This document shows positions 10,945 to 20,111 of a stretch of DNA of 64,000 nt, piece by piece (the first letter of the stretch is position 1; each line of letters begins with the position of its first letter). Source of the DNA: an uncultured Opitutaceae bacterium (GTDB lineage Bacteria > Verrucomicrobiota > Verrucomicrobiia > Opitutales > Opitutaceae); assembly GCA_951813085.1 (NCBI GenBank), contig OX638348.1, positions 2,055,627 to 2,119,626 of the forward strand, given 5' to 3'. The position numbers were made by a program, and so were the translations under genes. The notes under the pieces were generated by a model, which saw nothing but the letters and a program-made list of their open reading frames with translations, did no database searches and had not been told where the DNA came from.

Positions 10945-12228
10945 ATGACGATTTTGGAAGATCTCGAGTGGAGAGGGCTCATAAATGATTGCACAGCTCG
11001 TGACGCGTTGGCGAAGCGGCTCGATGAAGGACCCATCTCACTCTATTGCGGATTCGATCCCACCGCAGACAGCCTCCATGTCGGCAACCTTGTTCCTCTC
11101 ATCGCTCTGCGGCGCTTTCAGAACCTCGGCCACAAGCCCATCGCGCTCGCCGGCGGAGCAACCGGTAGCATCGGAGATCCGTCCGGCAAGAAATCGGAGC
11201 GCCAGCTCCTTACCAAGGAAGTCCTCGACCACAATATCGAATCCGTGAAATCGCAGCTCGCGAGCATCGTGGATTTCAGCGAGGACATCGACAACACCGC
11301 TCGCCTCGTGGACAACGCGTCCTGGATGGCGCCGATCAGCTTCCTGGACTTCCTGCGCGACGTGGGAAAGCACTTCACCGTCAACTCCATGGTCGCCAAG
11401 GAAAGCGTTCGCGCACGCATGGAAGATCGCGACGTAGGAATTAGCTACACCGAGTTCTCCTACATGCTCCTCCAAGGCTACGACTTCTATCACCTCAGCC
11501 AAGCCGAAGACTGCGAACTGCAGATCGGAGGCAGCGATCAATGGGGCAACATAACCATCGGTACCGAGCTGACGCGCAAGAAATCCGGAGCGACCGTATT
11601 CGGGCTGACCCTCCCGCTAATCACTAACGCTGATGGAACCAAATTCGGCAAGAGCGAATCCGGAGCCATCTGGCTCGATCCCGCCCGCACCAGCGTGTAC
11701 CTGTTCTATCAATACTTTATCAACGTAGACGATCGCGATGTCATTCGCTACCTGAAGTACTTCACTTTCCTGGGCCAAGATGAAATCGCTACACTCGAGT
11801 CGCAGCACGAAGAAAATCCGGGAGCGCGGGAAGCTCATCGTGCCTTGGCTTGCGAGATGACTCGACTCATCCACGGAGAAGACGCTACCGAAGACGCTGT
11901 CAAAGCCAGCAAGATTCTCTTCGGCGGCGACCTAGACGGCATTTCCGAAAATGCTCTGCAAGACGCCGCCAGTGAAATTCCCAATGCCACCATCGCAGCG
12001 AACGCGCTCGACGGCGAAGGCTACCCCTTGCTCGACGCCCTCGTCGAGTCCGGACTCTCCCAATCCCGGGGCCAAGCTAAAAAAGACATCCAGGGTGGAA
12101 GCGTCAATGTGAACAATATTCGGATACAGGAAGTTCAAGCCAAGCTAACTCCCTCCGACGTCCATTTCGAAAAGTATATTCTTCTCCGCCGCGGCAAGAA
12201 AAACTACGCAGCGCTCGTAATAAAGTAG
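10945..12228 (+). CDS. tyrS: Tyrosyl-tRNA synthetase
   Basis: TyrRS charges tRNA-Tyr with tyrosine using ATP. The 427-residue protein is class I. The HIGH-type motif is HVGN (residues 45-48), the KMSKS-type loop is KFGKS (about 233-237), and the tyrosine pocket is visible in YCGFDPTADSLHVG and YTEFSYMLLQGYDF. SDQWGNI, a strong TyrRS marker, is present. The C-terminal S4-like RNA-binding domain ends the protein (ALVESGLSQSRGQAKKDIQ onwards, then NYAALVI). The length is normal. Its TAG stop (12226-12228) lies inside the left terminal repeat of the RAYT element, so that element or its repeat forms the gene's 3' boundary. Confidence 0.97.
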   Translation: MTILEDLEWRGLINDCTARDALAKRLDEGPISLYCGFDPTADSLHVGNLVPLIALRRFQNLGHKPIALAGGATGSIGDPSGKKSERQLLTKEVLDHNIESVKSQLASIVDFSEDIDNTARLVDNASWMAPISFLDFLRDVGKHFTVNSMVAKESVRARMEDRDVGISYTEFSYMLLQGYDFYHLSQAEDCELQIGGSDQWGNITIGTELTRKKSGATVFGLTLPLITNADGTKFGKSESGAIWLDPARTSVYLFYQYFINVDDRDVIRYLKYFTFLGQDEIATLESQHEENPGAREAHRALACEMTRLIHGEDATEDAVKASKILFGGDLDGISENALQDAASEIPNATIAANALDGEGYPLLDALVESGLSQSRGQAKKDIQGGSVNVNNIRIQEVQAKLTPSDVHFEKYILLRRGKKNYAALVIK

Positions 12229-12248
12229 CTCAGCGCTTTAGCCTGAGC
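12225..12248 (+). repeat. Left REP-like terminal repeat
   Basis: This 24-bp sequence begins GTAGCTCAGCGC and ends TTAGCCTGAGC. It is internally dyadic: GCTCAG and CTGAGC form a stem that can extend through the inner GC pair around a TTTA loop, with a bulged base. It contains the TAG stop codon of tyrS. It is identical in reverse complement to 12890-12913. Confidence 0.85.
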
Positions 12249-12254
12249 CAAAAG

Positions 12255-12827
12255 ATGAAGTATCTTCTAGAAACTAAAAACTTCTGGAGATCCCGCCTCC
12301 CACATTGGGAAGTCAAACAAGGTATCTACTTCATCACCATCCGCTCCGCAGAGAGTCTCCCTTTTCAAGTTCAAAAACGTCTTGAAGAAATCAAGCAAAC
12401 CCTCGAGCAACAGGAAGCCAACTCCGAATCGTTCAAAGACTATCAGCGGGAAGTATTCGCAACCTGCGAGAAATTCTTGGATAGCGGCCACGGCTTCTGT
12501 TCTTTCGTCGATCCCAAAGCAGCCACTCAATTCATCAGTGAACTAGAAAATTGGTCATCCGAAGCATTGTGGCTGGTTTCGAATTACTGCGTCATGCCAA
12601 ATCACGTCCATTTTATCGCCGGTCCTCTTAACAATGAAAGTGTCGGCCTGCACGAGTACCTTAAACGCCTCAAAGGCAGGTCCGCTAGAAATATCAACAA
12701 AATCCTCAATCGCGCAGGCTCCTTGTGGCAGACGGAGTGGTTCGATCGCTGGATTCGCAACGAAGCTGAATTAGAGAAGACGATTCGCTATATCCGCAAC
12801 AATCCAGTTAAAGCGCAATTAGCATGA
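12255..12827 (+). CDS. REP-associated tyrosine transposase (Y1/RAYT family)
   Basis: RAYTs are HUH-superfamily single-strand endonucleases thought to mobilise REP hairpins. The 190-residue protein shows the family marker NYCVMPNHVHFIAGPL: the H-V-H pair is the metal-binding HUH motif, following 'YCVMPNH'. The catalytic Tyr region follows near the C-terminus as TIRYIRNNPVKA. The first part (WEVKQGIYFITIRSAESLP) matches the family's N-terminal strand. The length is usual for a compact RAYT and no frameshift is visible. Flanking inverted repeats with the REP hairpin form support the assignment. Confidence 0.9.
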   Translation: MKYLLETKNFWRSRLPHWEVKQGIYFITIRSAESLPFQVQKRLEEIKQTLEQQEANSESFKDYQREVFATCEKFLDSGHGFCSFVDPKAATQFISELENWSSEALWLVSNYCVMPNHVHFIAGPLNNESVGLHEYLKRLKGRSARNINKILNRAGSLWQTEWFDRWIRNEAELEKTIRYIRNNPVKAQLA

Positions 12828-12855
12828 ACAGCTGAAGAGTATCCGTTTTCAAATT

Positions 12856-12876
12856 AGCTAGCGCTTTAGCCTGAGC
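12856..12876 (+). repeat. Internal REP-like copy, direct orientation
   Basis: AGCTAGCGCTTTAGCCTGAGC matches the left terminal repeat except for the loss of three bases near its start, which breaks the outer part of its stem. It lies 14 bp before the right terminal repeat and in the opposite orientation to it, so the two together form a long REP pair (a BIME-like unit). Confidence 0.8.
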
Positions 12877-12889
12877 ACAGTAGAAGAGA

Positions 12890-12913
12890 GCTCAGGCTAA
12901 AGCGCTGAGCTAC
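12890..12913 (-). repeat. Right REP-like terminal repeat
   Basis: This is the exact reverse complement of 12225-12248. It begins GCTCAGGCTAAAG and ends GCTGAGCTAC, and folds as GCTCAGGC-TAAA-GC(G)CTGAGC with one bulged G. Its last base is part of the TAG stop codon of the minus-strand dnaE2 (12913-12915). Confidence 0.85.
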
Positions 12914-15900
12914 TAGTGGAAATCATACGAGTTCGCCGCAGGCGAGTCGCCAACGATCAGTGGTTCGATCGTATTCGCCTTCACGTGGATTACATTCTGC
13001 AAGTTTTGCAACGTCCCTGAAATCAATAGAAATTTCTCCTGCGTAATCACTAATCGACTACGCTCGAACATTTGCGGCATCACTACGATGTTGGATATCC
13101 CCGTCTCATCTTCTAGAGAGATAAAAAGAAAGCCCTTGGCCGTGCCAGGCCGTTGCCGACAGATCACCTGTCCCGCTACTCTCACCCGATTTCCGTGCGG
13201 CGTATGTTCCAAGTCGCTCGCCGTCCAAACCTGAGACAAGCGATCCCGAATCGCCGCCATCGGATGCGCCCCTACAGTCACCCCAACGCCCTGGTAATCC
13301 GCCTGCAAGCGCTCCACGTGCGTCATCACCTCCAGCGGACTCAGGGAACGCTCGTCCGCTACGGCATCCGCAAACAAGTCTCCCGGATCATAGCTCGACT
13401 CGACCGACCACAGAGCATGGCGCCGACTCTCCTCGAAGCAATTCAACGCCCTGATCGATGCCAAGGTCCGCAGCTCGTCTCGATCAAAACGCGTACGCTT
13501 GCGAAAATCCCTCAAATCGACGAACCCGTACCCGCTCCGCACCTCCAGCATCGCCTCCGCATGAACTCGATTCACTCCATTGACCATCGTTAAGCCGAGC
13601 CGTATCGATCGATCGCTCTCGACCGAGCAACGCCATTGAGAAACTGATACATCCACAGGACGTATGCGAATCCCATGACGCTTCGCATCCTGTATCAGTG
13701 TAGCTGGCGAGTAGAATCCCATGGGCTGGTTATTCAGCAACGCGACGTAGAATTCCGCTGGGTAGTGCGCTTTCAAGTACGTGCTCGCATACGCCAGCAA
13801 CCCAAACGAAATCGCATGGCTCTCGGGAAACCCGTAATGGGCGGAGCTAGACACTGATTGCACGACCTGCTCGATCTTCTCCTCTGGTACTCGACGCTCC
13901 CGCATCGCCGCCACCAAGTCCTGCGTCACCTGACCAATACGGTCATCCGTTCGGTAGAAGCTCACCGCCCGACGCAGCTCCTCCGCCTGCGAACCGGAGA
14001 AGTCCGCCATCACCACTTTCAAGATCTGCTCCTGGAACAAGGCTACCCCCAAAGTACGCTCCAGCATCGGCTTCAAGCGCTCGTCTATGTACTCGATCTT
14101 CTGTCGACCCGCCCGGCGCTCCAGATACGGATTTACCATATTGCCCTGGATCGGCCCAGGACGGATGATCCCCACCTCGATGACCACATCATAGAATTCC
14201 TTCGGTTTCATCCGCGGCAAGGTAGCCATCTGAGCCCGGCTCTCGATCTGGAAGACGCCGATCGTGTCCGCCTTCTGCATCATCTGGTAAGTCGCTTCAT
14301 CGTCTTTAGGAATGCTCGCCAAATCGATGTCCACCCCCTTTGACCTGACAGCCTCGAACGCGTCCTGCATCACCGCCATCATCCCCAGCCCGAGCAAGTC
14401 GACCTTAAACCATTCCCATGTCCTCGCAATCCTCCTTGTCCCACTGGACCACCGTGCGTCCCGGCATGCTCGCCGGCTCTAGGGGGACTACTGAGTCCAG
14501 CTCCCCCTCGCAAATGATCATCCCTCCCGAGTGCTGGCCCAAGTGGCGCGGCAAGCCTAGGATCATGGGGAAGAGTCGGGCCATAGCGGCCGCTCGCGGA
14601 TGAGTCGGCGCAATCCCAGATTTCTCAAACTGCTCTGACATCGGAATTTCATGCGAGTAGTTGTGGCTTCCATACAGCGAAGAAAACCGTCCAAGCGCTT
14701 CCTCCGGAAAGCCCAAGACCTTCCCCACCTCCCTCGCAGCGCTGCGGCCCCGATAGGTAATGACATTCGCCGTCATGGCCGATCCCTGCCGCCCATAGCG
14801 GCGATACACCTCCTGGATTACTTCCTCGCGCCGATCCCCGCTAGGCAAATCGATGTCGATATCCGGCCAGCTGCGCCGCTCCTCGTTCAGGAAACGCTCG
14901 AACAGCAAGCACCCGCCTACAGGATCCACCGGCGTGATCCCCAAGCTGTAGCGCACCGCGCTATTGGCCGCGCTCCCTCTCCCTTGAGCCATGATGTTGC
15001 GCTCGCGACAGTAATTGACCAAATCCCAGACAATCAGGAAGTATCCGTAAAAGCCGAGACGCGCGATGACATCCAGCTCGTGACGCAGCTGCCGCTTCAC
15101 CGCCGGGCTCAAGCTTCCGTAACGCTGCTCCGCTCGGAACCACACGATCTTGCTCAAGAACGAATCCATGGACTCTCCCTTGGGAACCGGGAATCGAGGA
15201 AACTCGTATCCAAGATTTTCCAACGAGAACGCGCAACGCTCCGCAAAGCGGATCGTATTGCTAATCGCCTCAGGCATGTCCCGAAACAAGTAGGCCATTT
15301 CCTTCGCCGGCTTCACGAAGCGCTGCGCATTCCGGCTCAGCAGCTCGCCCGCCTCGTCCAGGCACGTCTTCTCGCGCAAGCATGTAAAGACGTCCTGCAT
15401 CAACCGGCTCGCCGGCCGGGCATAGCTCACGCCATTGGTCGCCAGAAGCGAAATCCCAGACGCCTCGGACAAGTCGCGCAGCGCCGCCACCCATCGATCC
15501 TCGCCCCGGACTAAATGCCGCTGCGCTTCGATACCGATATCCGCGTCCGCAAACGCAGACCGAATGCGCTTCAAGCTGCCTTCGACTCCTCTTGCCCCTG
15601 CACGCTGCCATGCTCGATGTAAGGGCCCCTCCTCGTCTCCCGTCAACGCGATCATCCCTGCCGCAAATTCCGGAAGTTCATCCCAGCGAACCGTGCCTTC
15701 CCCCTTTTCCGATCGCAAATGAGCCCGAGTCAAGAGCTTGCATAGATTGCGGTATCCCTGTCTCGATTTCATCAATACAGGCAGCACGCTTCCATCCTCC
15801 ATCGGCAGCTCGCATCCCACGATTGGGCGAACGCCAAGGGCATTCGCTTCCTTGAAGAAGCGAGGCGCTCCATAGACGCCGCCTCGATCGCATACTGCCA

Positions 15901-16009
15901 TCGCCGGCAATCCGGCATTCGCGCACGCCACCGACAATTCCTTAGGCCGTGACGCCCCCCTCAGAAAACTAAACGCCGTCCGCGCATGCAGTTCTACGTA
16001 TTCGCTCAT
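12913..16009 (-). pseudogene. dnaE2: Error-prone DNA polymerase DnaE2 (ImuC), split by a one-base frameshift
   Basis: DnaE2 is the alternative C-family polymerase that copies past DNA damage together with ImuA and ImuB. The N-terminal frame (16009-14405) has the PHP domain start (MSEYVELHARTAFSFLRGAS) and the polymerase core (AQGRGSAANSAVRYSLGITP, PDIDIDLPSGDRREEV, LGQHSGGMI). It ends at ...DCEDMGMV-TAA. The continuation (14397-12913) starts within VDLLGLGMMAV and runs to the end, including the OB-fold region (RVRVAGQVICRQRPGTAKGF) and a YDFH end like that of intact family members. Removing one T from the run at 14407-14409 restores GMVKVDLLGLG. The gene is otherwise full length. It ends in the RAYT repeat. 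Confidence 0.88.
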
Positions 16010-16079
16010 TCCATCCCGAGCGTTAGCAAGTAGCGACTAGCCCGTAGCTCCCCCTGCAATCAGTATTGCGCTTCAGCTT

Positions 16080-16148
16080 AGAGACTACCCCATAAGTCGC
16101 TTTCAAGCCGATGAAGCGGAGAAGGAATGGACTTGTGGGGTAGTCTCT
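16080..16148. repeat. Imperfect 19-bp inverted repeat between imuB and dnaE2
   Basis: AGAGACTACCCCATAAGTC (16080-16098) and GACTTGTGGGGTAGTCTCT (16130-16148) are complementary except for one position that could form a G-U pair. The 31-bp loop carries a minor internal dyad (GCTTTCAAGCCGATGAAGC). No T-run follows on the transcribed minus strand. This looks like a small palindromic insertion or a strong mRNA hairpin between the two genes. Confidence 0.7.
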
Positions 16149-16155
16149 TAAAAAA

Positions 16156-17650
16156 TCAATCATACATCCCCTCCACCATCCACCGGTTCTTCTCCTTCAC
16201 CAAGCGATACACGCCACCTGCCTTAAGCTCTACATCCCATTCCAAGCGATTCCACCCGCCCGGTTCCCACCACTGGCCGGAGTGAGCCCATGGCCTACAG
16301 CATTCTACGATCGTCCCCCCGGCACTCGAGCAACGAAACCAAATCGGCTGCCTATCCCACACCCTCACGCTCGCTTCCAAGGGCGGACGAAACCGCCTCA
16401 AGGCCAGTCCATAGCGCTCGCTCCCCCGCCTTTCATGGGAGAGACCACTAGCGGCAAACGCTCTAGCGAGACCCCATCCGGACGGCCATCGGGAAGCAGG
16501 ACCGGACGACCTATATTGTCCGCCCCCACAATTCCAGCGATGCGGGCCAGCGTCTGAGTAAGCGATGCGGATTCTTCAAGCTCGTCTCGAACAGGCCGAG
16601 CTGGTTCTCATTCCGGTCGATAGGGTCGATCTTGAGGGCAATGCCTACGATGGCCGCATCCGTCTCCATCTGTTCCAAGCGCGTTGCCAGCATCGCCAGC
16701 AACGAATCCGCGTCGCTAGTGGGGTCCGGGATTTTCAAAGAAAGCCTCAGCCCTTCCACCCGTTCTCCGTCCTCCAAGCGAATATCCGCCAAATCCAGGC
16801 GCGCATGAACCGAATCCGCGACCAAGGCCGCCCCTTTCAGTCGTAAGCAAAGGGAATCCAAGAAGCGACGCATTACGAACAATGCAGGCTCCAAAGTGTC
16901 GATCTCGTATTCGAATTCCAATGATTCCTCATAAACCTCCGGCAGCTTGGATATCCGCAAAGGACGCTCCTCCCGACCGGAAATCCGATCCCAGAACGCC
17001 AGGCCTTCCGTACCTAATCGCTTTCCCACCGATTCCCGAGGCAACCGAGCGAACGCTCCTGCCGAACGAATTCCCCATTGCCCGAGAATCGCCCCCAACG
17101 ATTCCGAAGGCTCCGTCGCCGCGATCGGCAGCGCATCGAGAAACGCTTCTAGGTCCTTGGATTCGGGGAAGTCCAGGCCAACCACCATCACTCGCTTCGA
17201 TTCACGCGCAACGAGCAAAGCCAGGTCGGGAGTCGATGCGATTCCCATCCGTCCACTTAGCCCAAGTCCTTTTAAAGTGGATACGATCGCATCGCACCGT
17301 TCTTCCAAACCGGTTCGACCCACTCCCGCCAGGCTGATCGAGCAGATTCCCGGAGCGCTTTCTTCAACCCGAGGGGACAGCGAATACGCGCAATCGAAAA
17401 GCGCGCGTTCCGCTAAAGCCTCCGCCTTTTCAGAACAGTACCGCACCGCGATCTCTTCGCAGCGGGCGATCGCCTGCGCCACGCTCAATCCCGCCATCAC
17501 GCCCGACCGCTGCGCCGCTACAGTGCAATCGACGACCAAGGGCTTCGCCATAGACGCATCCACCAAAACGACCGGCCGCCTTCCAAGGTCCGCTTCCAAG
17601 CGCAAGACCGCCTGCAAAGGGAATCGAGGAATATCGATCACCGCATACAT
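16156..17650 (-). pseudogene. imuB: Y-family polymerase-like ImuB, broken by two one-base deletions
   Basis: ImuB is a catalytically weak Y-family relative that links DnaE2 to the beta clamp. It starts at ATG 17650 (MYAVIDIPRFPLQAVLR) after a GAGGCGG site, 14 bp past imuA. The main frame carries YPolY features (VVDCTVAAQRSGVMAG, then CSISLAGVGRTGLEERC, then MGIASTPDLALLVARE) and a QLGLF clamp-binding-like peptide, but leaves frame after LKNPHR. Adding one base near 16556-16564 continues with TLARIAGIVGADNIGRPVLL up to VVSPMKGGG. A second missing base in the G5 run (16423-16427 on the plus strand as C5) is needed to reach ERYGLALRRFRPPLEAS and the conserved C-terminus (GQWWEPGGWNRLEWDVEL, MVEGMYD). 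Three frames are needed, so function is unlikely. Confidence 0.85.
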
Positions 17651-17664
17651 GTCGCCGCCTCGAC

Positions 17665-18377
17665 TCATCCTGCTTGAATCAATTGCGGGAAATCCCCCCG
17701 CTCCTGCTTGCGCAGCCTGAGAGCCTCGAACGCAAGCTGCCCCGCGACCGCCCCCAAGCTCGCATCGCATTGAGTCGCGGAGAGGCGGCCCGAGAACGCG
17801 ACTCGAAACTGAGCGCTGGGAATCATCGGGCGCGGCGTGAACAGGGCCAGCGCCCCATCCCCCTTTCTCGCCAGCCGCTGCAAGCGGTACCAGACCGTCG
17901 AGCGCGTCCGATTCAGAGCCCGGCGATCGCAGCCGCGCAAATCCACCAAGACCATTCCTAAGTTCTCGTCGCGCAGCAGGGCATCCGCCGACCGCAAAGC
18001 CTGCTCCACCGATCCGCAGCGAACCCAGAGCAGATGCTCCAGCAGCGACGGCGGCGGCGGCGGGTCAAACGCGTTGGACCCATCCACCAAGGCCACGAAA
18101 ACCCGTTCCCGACGTGCCGCCTCCAGCAAGTGAAGGAGCATAGTCTGGCCTCCCGAGCTGGGTTGGGAGACGACGAGCTCGCAAAGAACGCCCGTCGACA
18201 ATCCTCCCCCAAAGCCCGGTCGAAATGATCGATACCAGTCCCTAAAGTGTCCCTGCAAGGCCCCGTCGTCCAGCGGACGCTGTCCCCTACAATTTCCCTA
18301 AGGCTAACCGGCTCTAACTGTACTGCTCGAGCAAGCGCCACCCATCCAGAAAAGCACCGACTGACAAATCCTGTCAA
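17665..18377 (-). pseudogene. imuA: RecA-like ImuA, frameshifted in a G5 run
   Basis: ImuA is the RecA/SulA-related partner of the SOS mutasome. Two overlapping frames carry it. The upstream one reads LREIVGDSVRWTTG and then GTGIDHFDRALG; the downstream one reads GGLSTGVLCELVVSQPSSGG, then QTMLLHLLEAARRERVFVAL and MVLVDLRGCDRRALNRTRST. They join as ALGGGLSTGVL if one G is added to the G5 run (18206-18210, C5 on the plus strand). The part with GLSTGVLCELV and SSGGQTML matches the Walker-A-like region of the family. The start is unclear: TTG at 18377 or GTG at 18341. It is the first gene of the imuA-imuB-dnaE2 transcript. Confidence 0.78.
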
Positions 18378-18400
18378 CCGATTTAGTGTTCATGAACACT
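18361..18400. promoter_or_regulatory. Candidate operator upstream of imuA
   Basis: AGTGTTCATGAACACT (18385-18400) is a perfect 16-bp palindrome with GTTC/GAAC half-sites. It lies directly upstream, on the imuA side, of a TTGACA that could be a -35 box (18377-18372, minus strand). A second dyad, TTGACA-GGATT-TGTCAG, overlaps that box. Position and half-sites suggest a LexA-type SOS operator, but the spacer between half-sites is two bases, shorter than in the Gram-positive GAAC-N4-GTTC box. Assignment to LexA is inference. Confidence 0.55.
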
Positions 18401-18506
18401 ATTATTAATTTCACTGAGAATACCTTCTCAATCATTAAGCTTGTGAGCGAGAATTCGGCCCTCTTAGCTTGCCAAAGACGCGCCCTTGCAGCGAGGGCAC
18501 CACTCC

Positions 18507-20111
18507 ATGAGCAATTGGCAGAACCACCTGAGGCAGCAATCCTACAGCCAATCATTCATCTGGAAAGCGGCCATCGCCATACTGGCAGTCAGCTTGGCGA
18601 TCGGGGCGATCGTCGATCTTCTGGTCGACTCGAGAACGGGATTGCTGCGGCAGCGGCTCACGGTCGACTTGGCCAATCCAGGCCTCCCCTACGACGATGG
18701 CCTGGCCACTCAGGATGGCCTCATTCAAGCCGCCTTGATCGCTCAACTGGAAGGCATGGAGTTCACGCTCGAGGAGTTCATCGCGCTCGCGCCCTACCTC
18801 ACTCCTTACGGGGAAGGCGCTCGGGGGAGCCGGATCGACGCCCTTCTCGAATCGCGCTTCGACGCGGAAGTCACGGCTATGCTCACCGATTTCCTAGCCG
18901 CCTTCTCTTCATCGGAAAGCGACGCGCGTAGACGGCTTGAATCCAAGGCCTCGACTGATCCACCCGCTCGATACGCCAACCGCTTTCTCGGGGAAATCGA
19001 AGCCTTCAGTGGCTACTACTACAGGGCCTATCCCTATTTTAAGCGGGAAGGGAGCCTTCCCGACGCGGAAGTCGCTCGCTCGAAAGCAGTCACCATGCTC
19101 CGCTACGACGACAATTTCGAGGAGCTGCAAGCGCTGCTCGCGCTACCGGAATACGCCAAGCTCATCACTCCTCGCATTCAGATCGATATCGCCATCCATC
19201 ATCGCGATTGGCTAACGGTAGCCAAGCTGCTCCCCGTAGATCGGTATTCAAGCTTTGATGGCAAAATGGCTCTTATCGCAGCGATCACTGCCCTAGTCTG
19301 GGCAGCCATCCTTTTTCGCCTCGGGCAATTCGATTCCTGGATGAGCCGAGCGGGCGGGCTCTGCGGGCTCGCCTTCGTCGCGGGCGCCATCAGCACGCTT
19401 CCCACCCTTTTACTCGTCATCATCGAGAATGCCTACGTGGGGTATCAACCCGATGGAGATCTCATCCCAACGGTCGCTTTCTTTATCGGAGGAGTCGGTC
19501 TACGCGAAGAGCTGTGCAAGCTGCTGTTCTTTTTGCCGTTCGCGTTCTATCTCGCCAAGCAGGGCGATGAACGCCAGACCTTGATCGTCGCCAGTTTCGT
19601 AGGGCTCGGCTTCGCAGCGGAAGAGAATGTCGGCTATTTCGCCCAGTCGCTCGCCCTGGCCGCGCCGGGTCGGTTCCTCACCGCCAATTTCCTGCACATT
19701 GCCCTAACCGGCTTGGGGGGTCTTTACCTTTGCCGCAGCATACGCCAATCAAGCTACAACGACTTCCTATACGTGTTCGGCATAATGATTGTCGTGCACG
19801 GGCTCTATGACGTCCTGCTTTCCTTGCCTCAGCTTGAATCAGGCAGCTTCTTCGCGATGGCGGTATTCATTCTATTGTCGATGCGCTACTTCGCGGAGCT
19901 CTATTCCCAAAGCGTCCAAAGCAGGCCCGCTTATAGCCTAAGCTTCCTGTTCGTGTGCGGACTATGCCTGATTCTTTCCAGCCTCATTATATTTCAGGCT
20001 TCCCAAATCGGCCTTTCTACCGCTCTCAAGCTGATCAGCTTAGAAGCCATCGGCAGCGCCCTCATTGTCTTTATGTTCTTCCGAGAGTTCAATGAACCTC
20101 TAGGCCCTTAG
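18507..20111 (+). CDS. PrsW-family intramembrane protease-like protein
   Basis: PrsW-type proteins are membrane glutamic proteases that cut anti-sigma factors or other membrane proteins. The start at ATG 18507 is preferred because GAGGG lies about ten bases upstream. Residues 1-50 contain a membrane helix, followed by a soluble segment of about 190 residues (two or more helical repeats). The C-terminal half is a bundle of membrane helices with the family motifs: REELCK (about residue 333), AAEENVGYF (about 372), FLHIALTGLGG (about 397) and VVHGLYD (about 431). The two Glu pairs and two His are the expected catalytic and metal-like positions. The substrate is unknown. It is divergent from imuA, and its stop is followed at once by a DUF1800 fragment. 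Confidence 0.85.
   Translation: MSNWQNHLRQQSYSQSFIWKAAIAILAVSLAIGAIVDLLVDSRTGLLRQRLTVDLANPGLPYDDGLATQDGLIQAALIAQLEGMEFTLEEFIALAPYLTPYGEGARGSRIDALLESRFDAEVTAMLTDFLAAFSSSESDARRRLESKASTDPPARYANRFLGEIEAFSGYYYRAYPYFKREGSLPDAEVARSKAVTMLRYDDNFEELQALLALPEYAKLITPRIQIDIAIHHRDWLTVAKLLPVDRYSSFDGKMALIAAITALVWAAILFRLGQFDSWMSRAGGLCGLAFVAGAISTLPTLLLVIIENAYVGYQPDGDLIPTVAFFIGGVGLREELCKLLFFLPFAFYLAKQGDERQTLIVASFVGLGFAAEENVGYFAQSLALAAPGRFLTANFLHIALTGLGGLYLCRSIRQSSYNDFLYVFGIMIVVHGLYDVLLSLPQLESGSFFAMAVFILLSMRYFAELYSQSVQSRPAYSLSFLFVCGLCLILSSLIIFQASQIGLSTALKLISLEAIGSALIVFMFFREFNEPLGP

Larger units (their letters stand above)
12225..12913. mobile_element. RAYT element bounded by perfect inverted repeats
   Basis: A transposase-like gene (12255-12827) is enclosed by 24-bp termini at 12225-12248 and 12890-12913 that are exact reverse complements of each other. 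A third, slightly altered copy lies at 12856-12876. The whole unit is 689 bp and fills the space between two convergent genes exactly, touching both stop codons. No target-site duplication is obvious. This is the organisation of a REP-associated tyrosine transposase with its own REP hairpins. Confidence 0.75.

Noticed and set aside
12913..18377. imuA/imuB/dnaE2 lesions as programmed recoding
   Set aside because: Four separate shifts of differing direction would be needed, without shared signals; decay or local sequence error is simpler.
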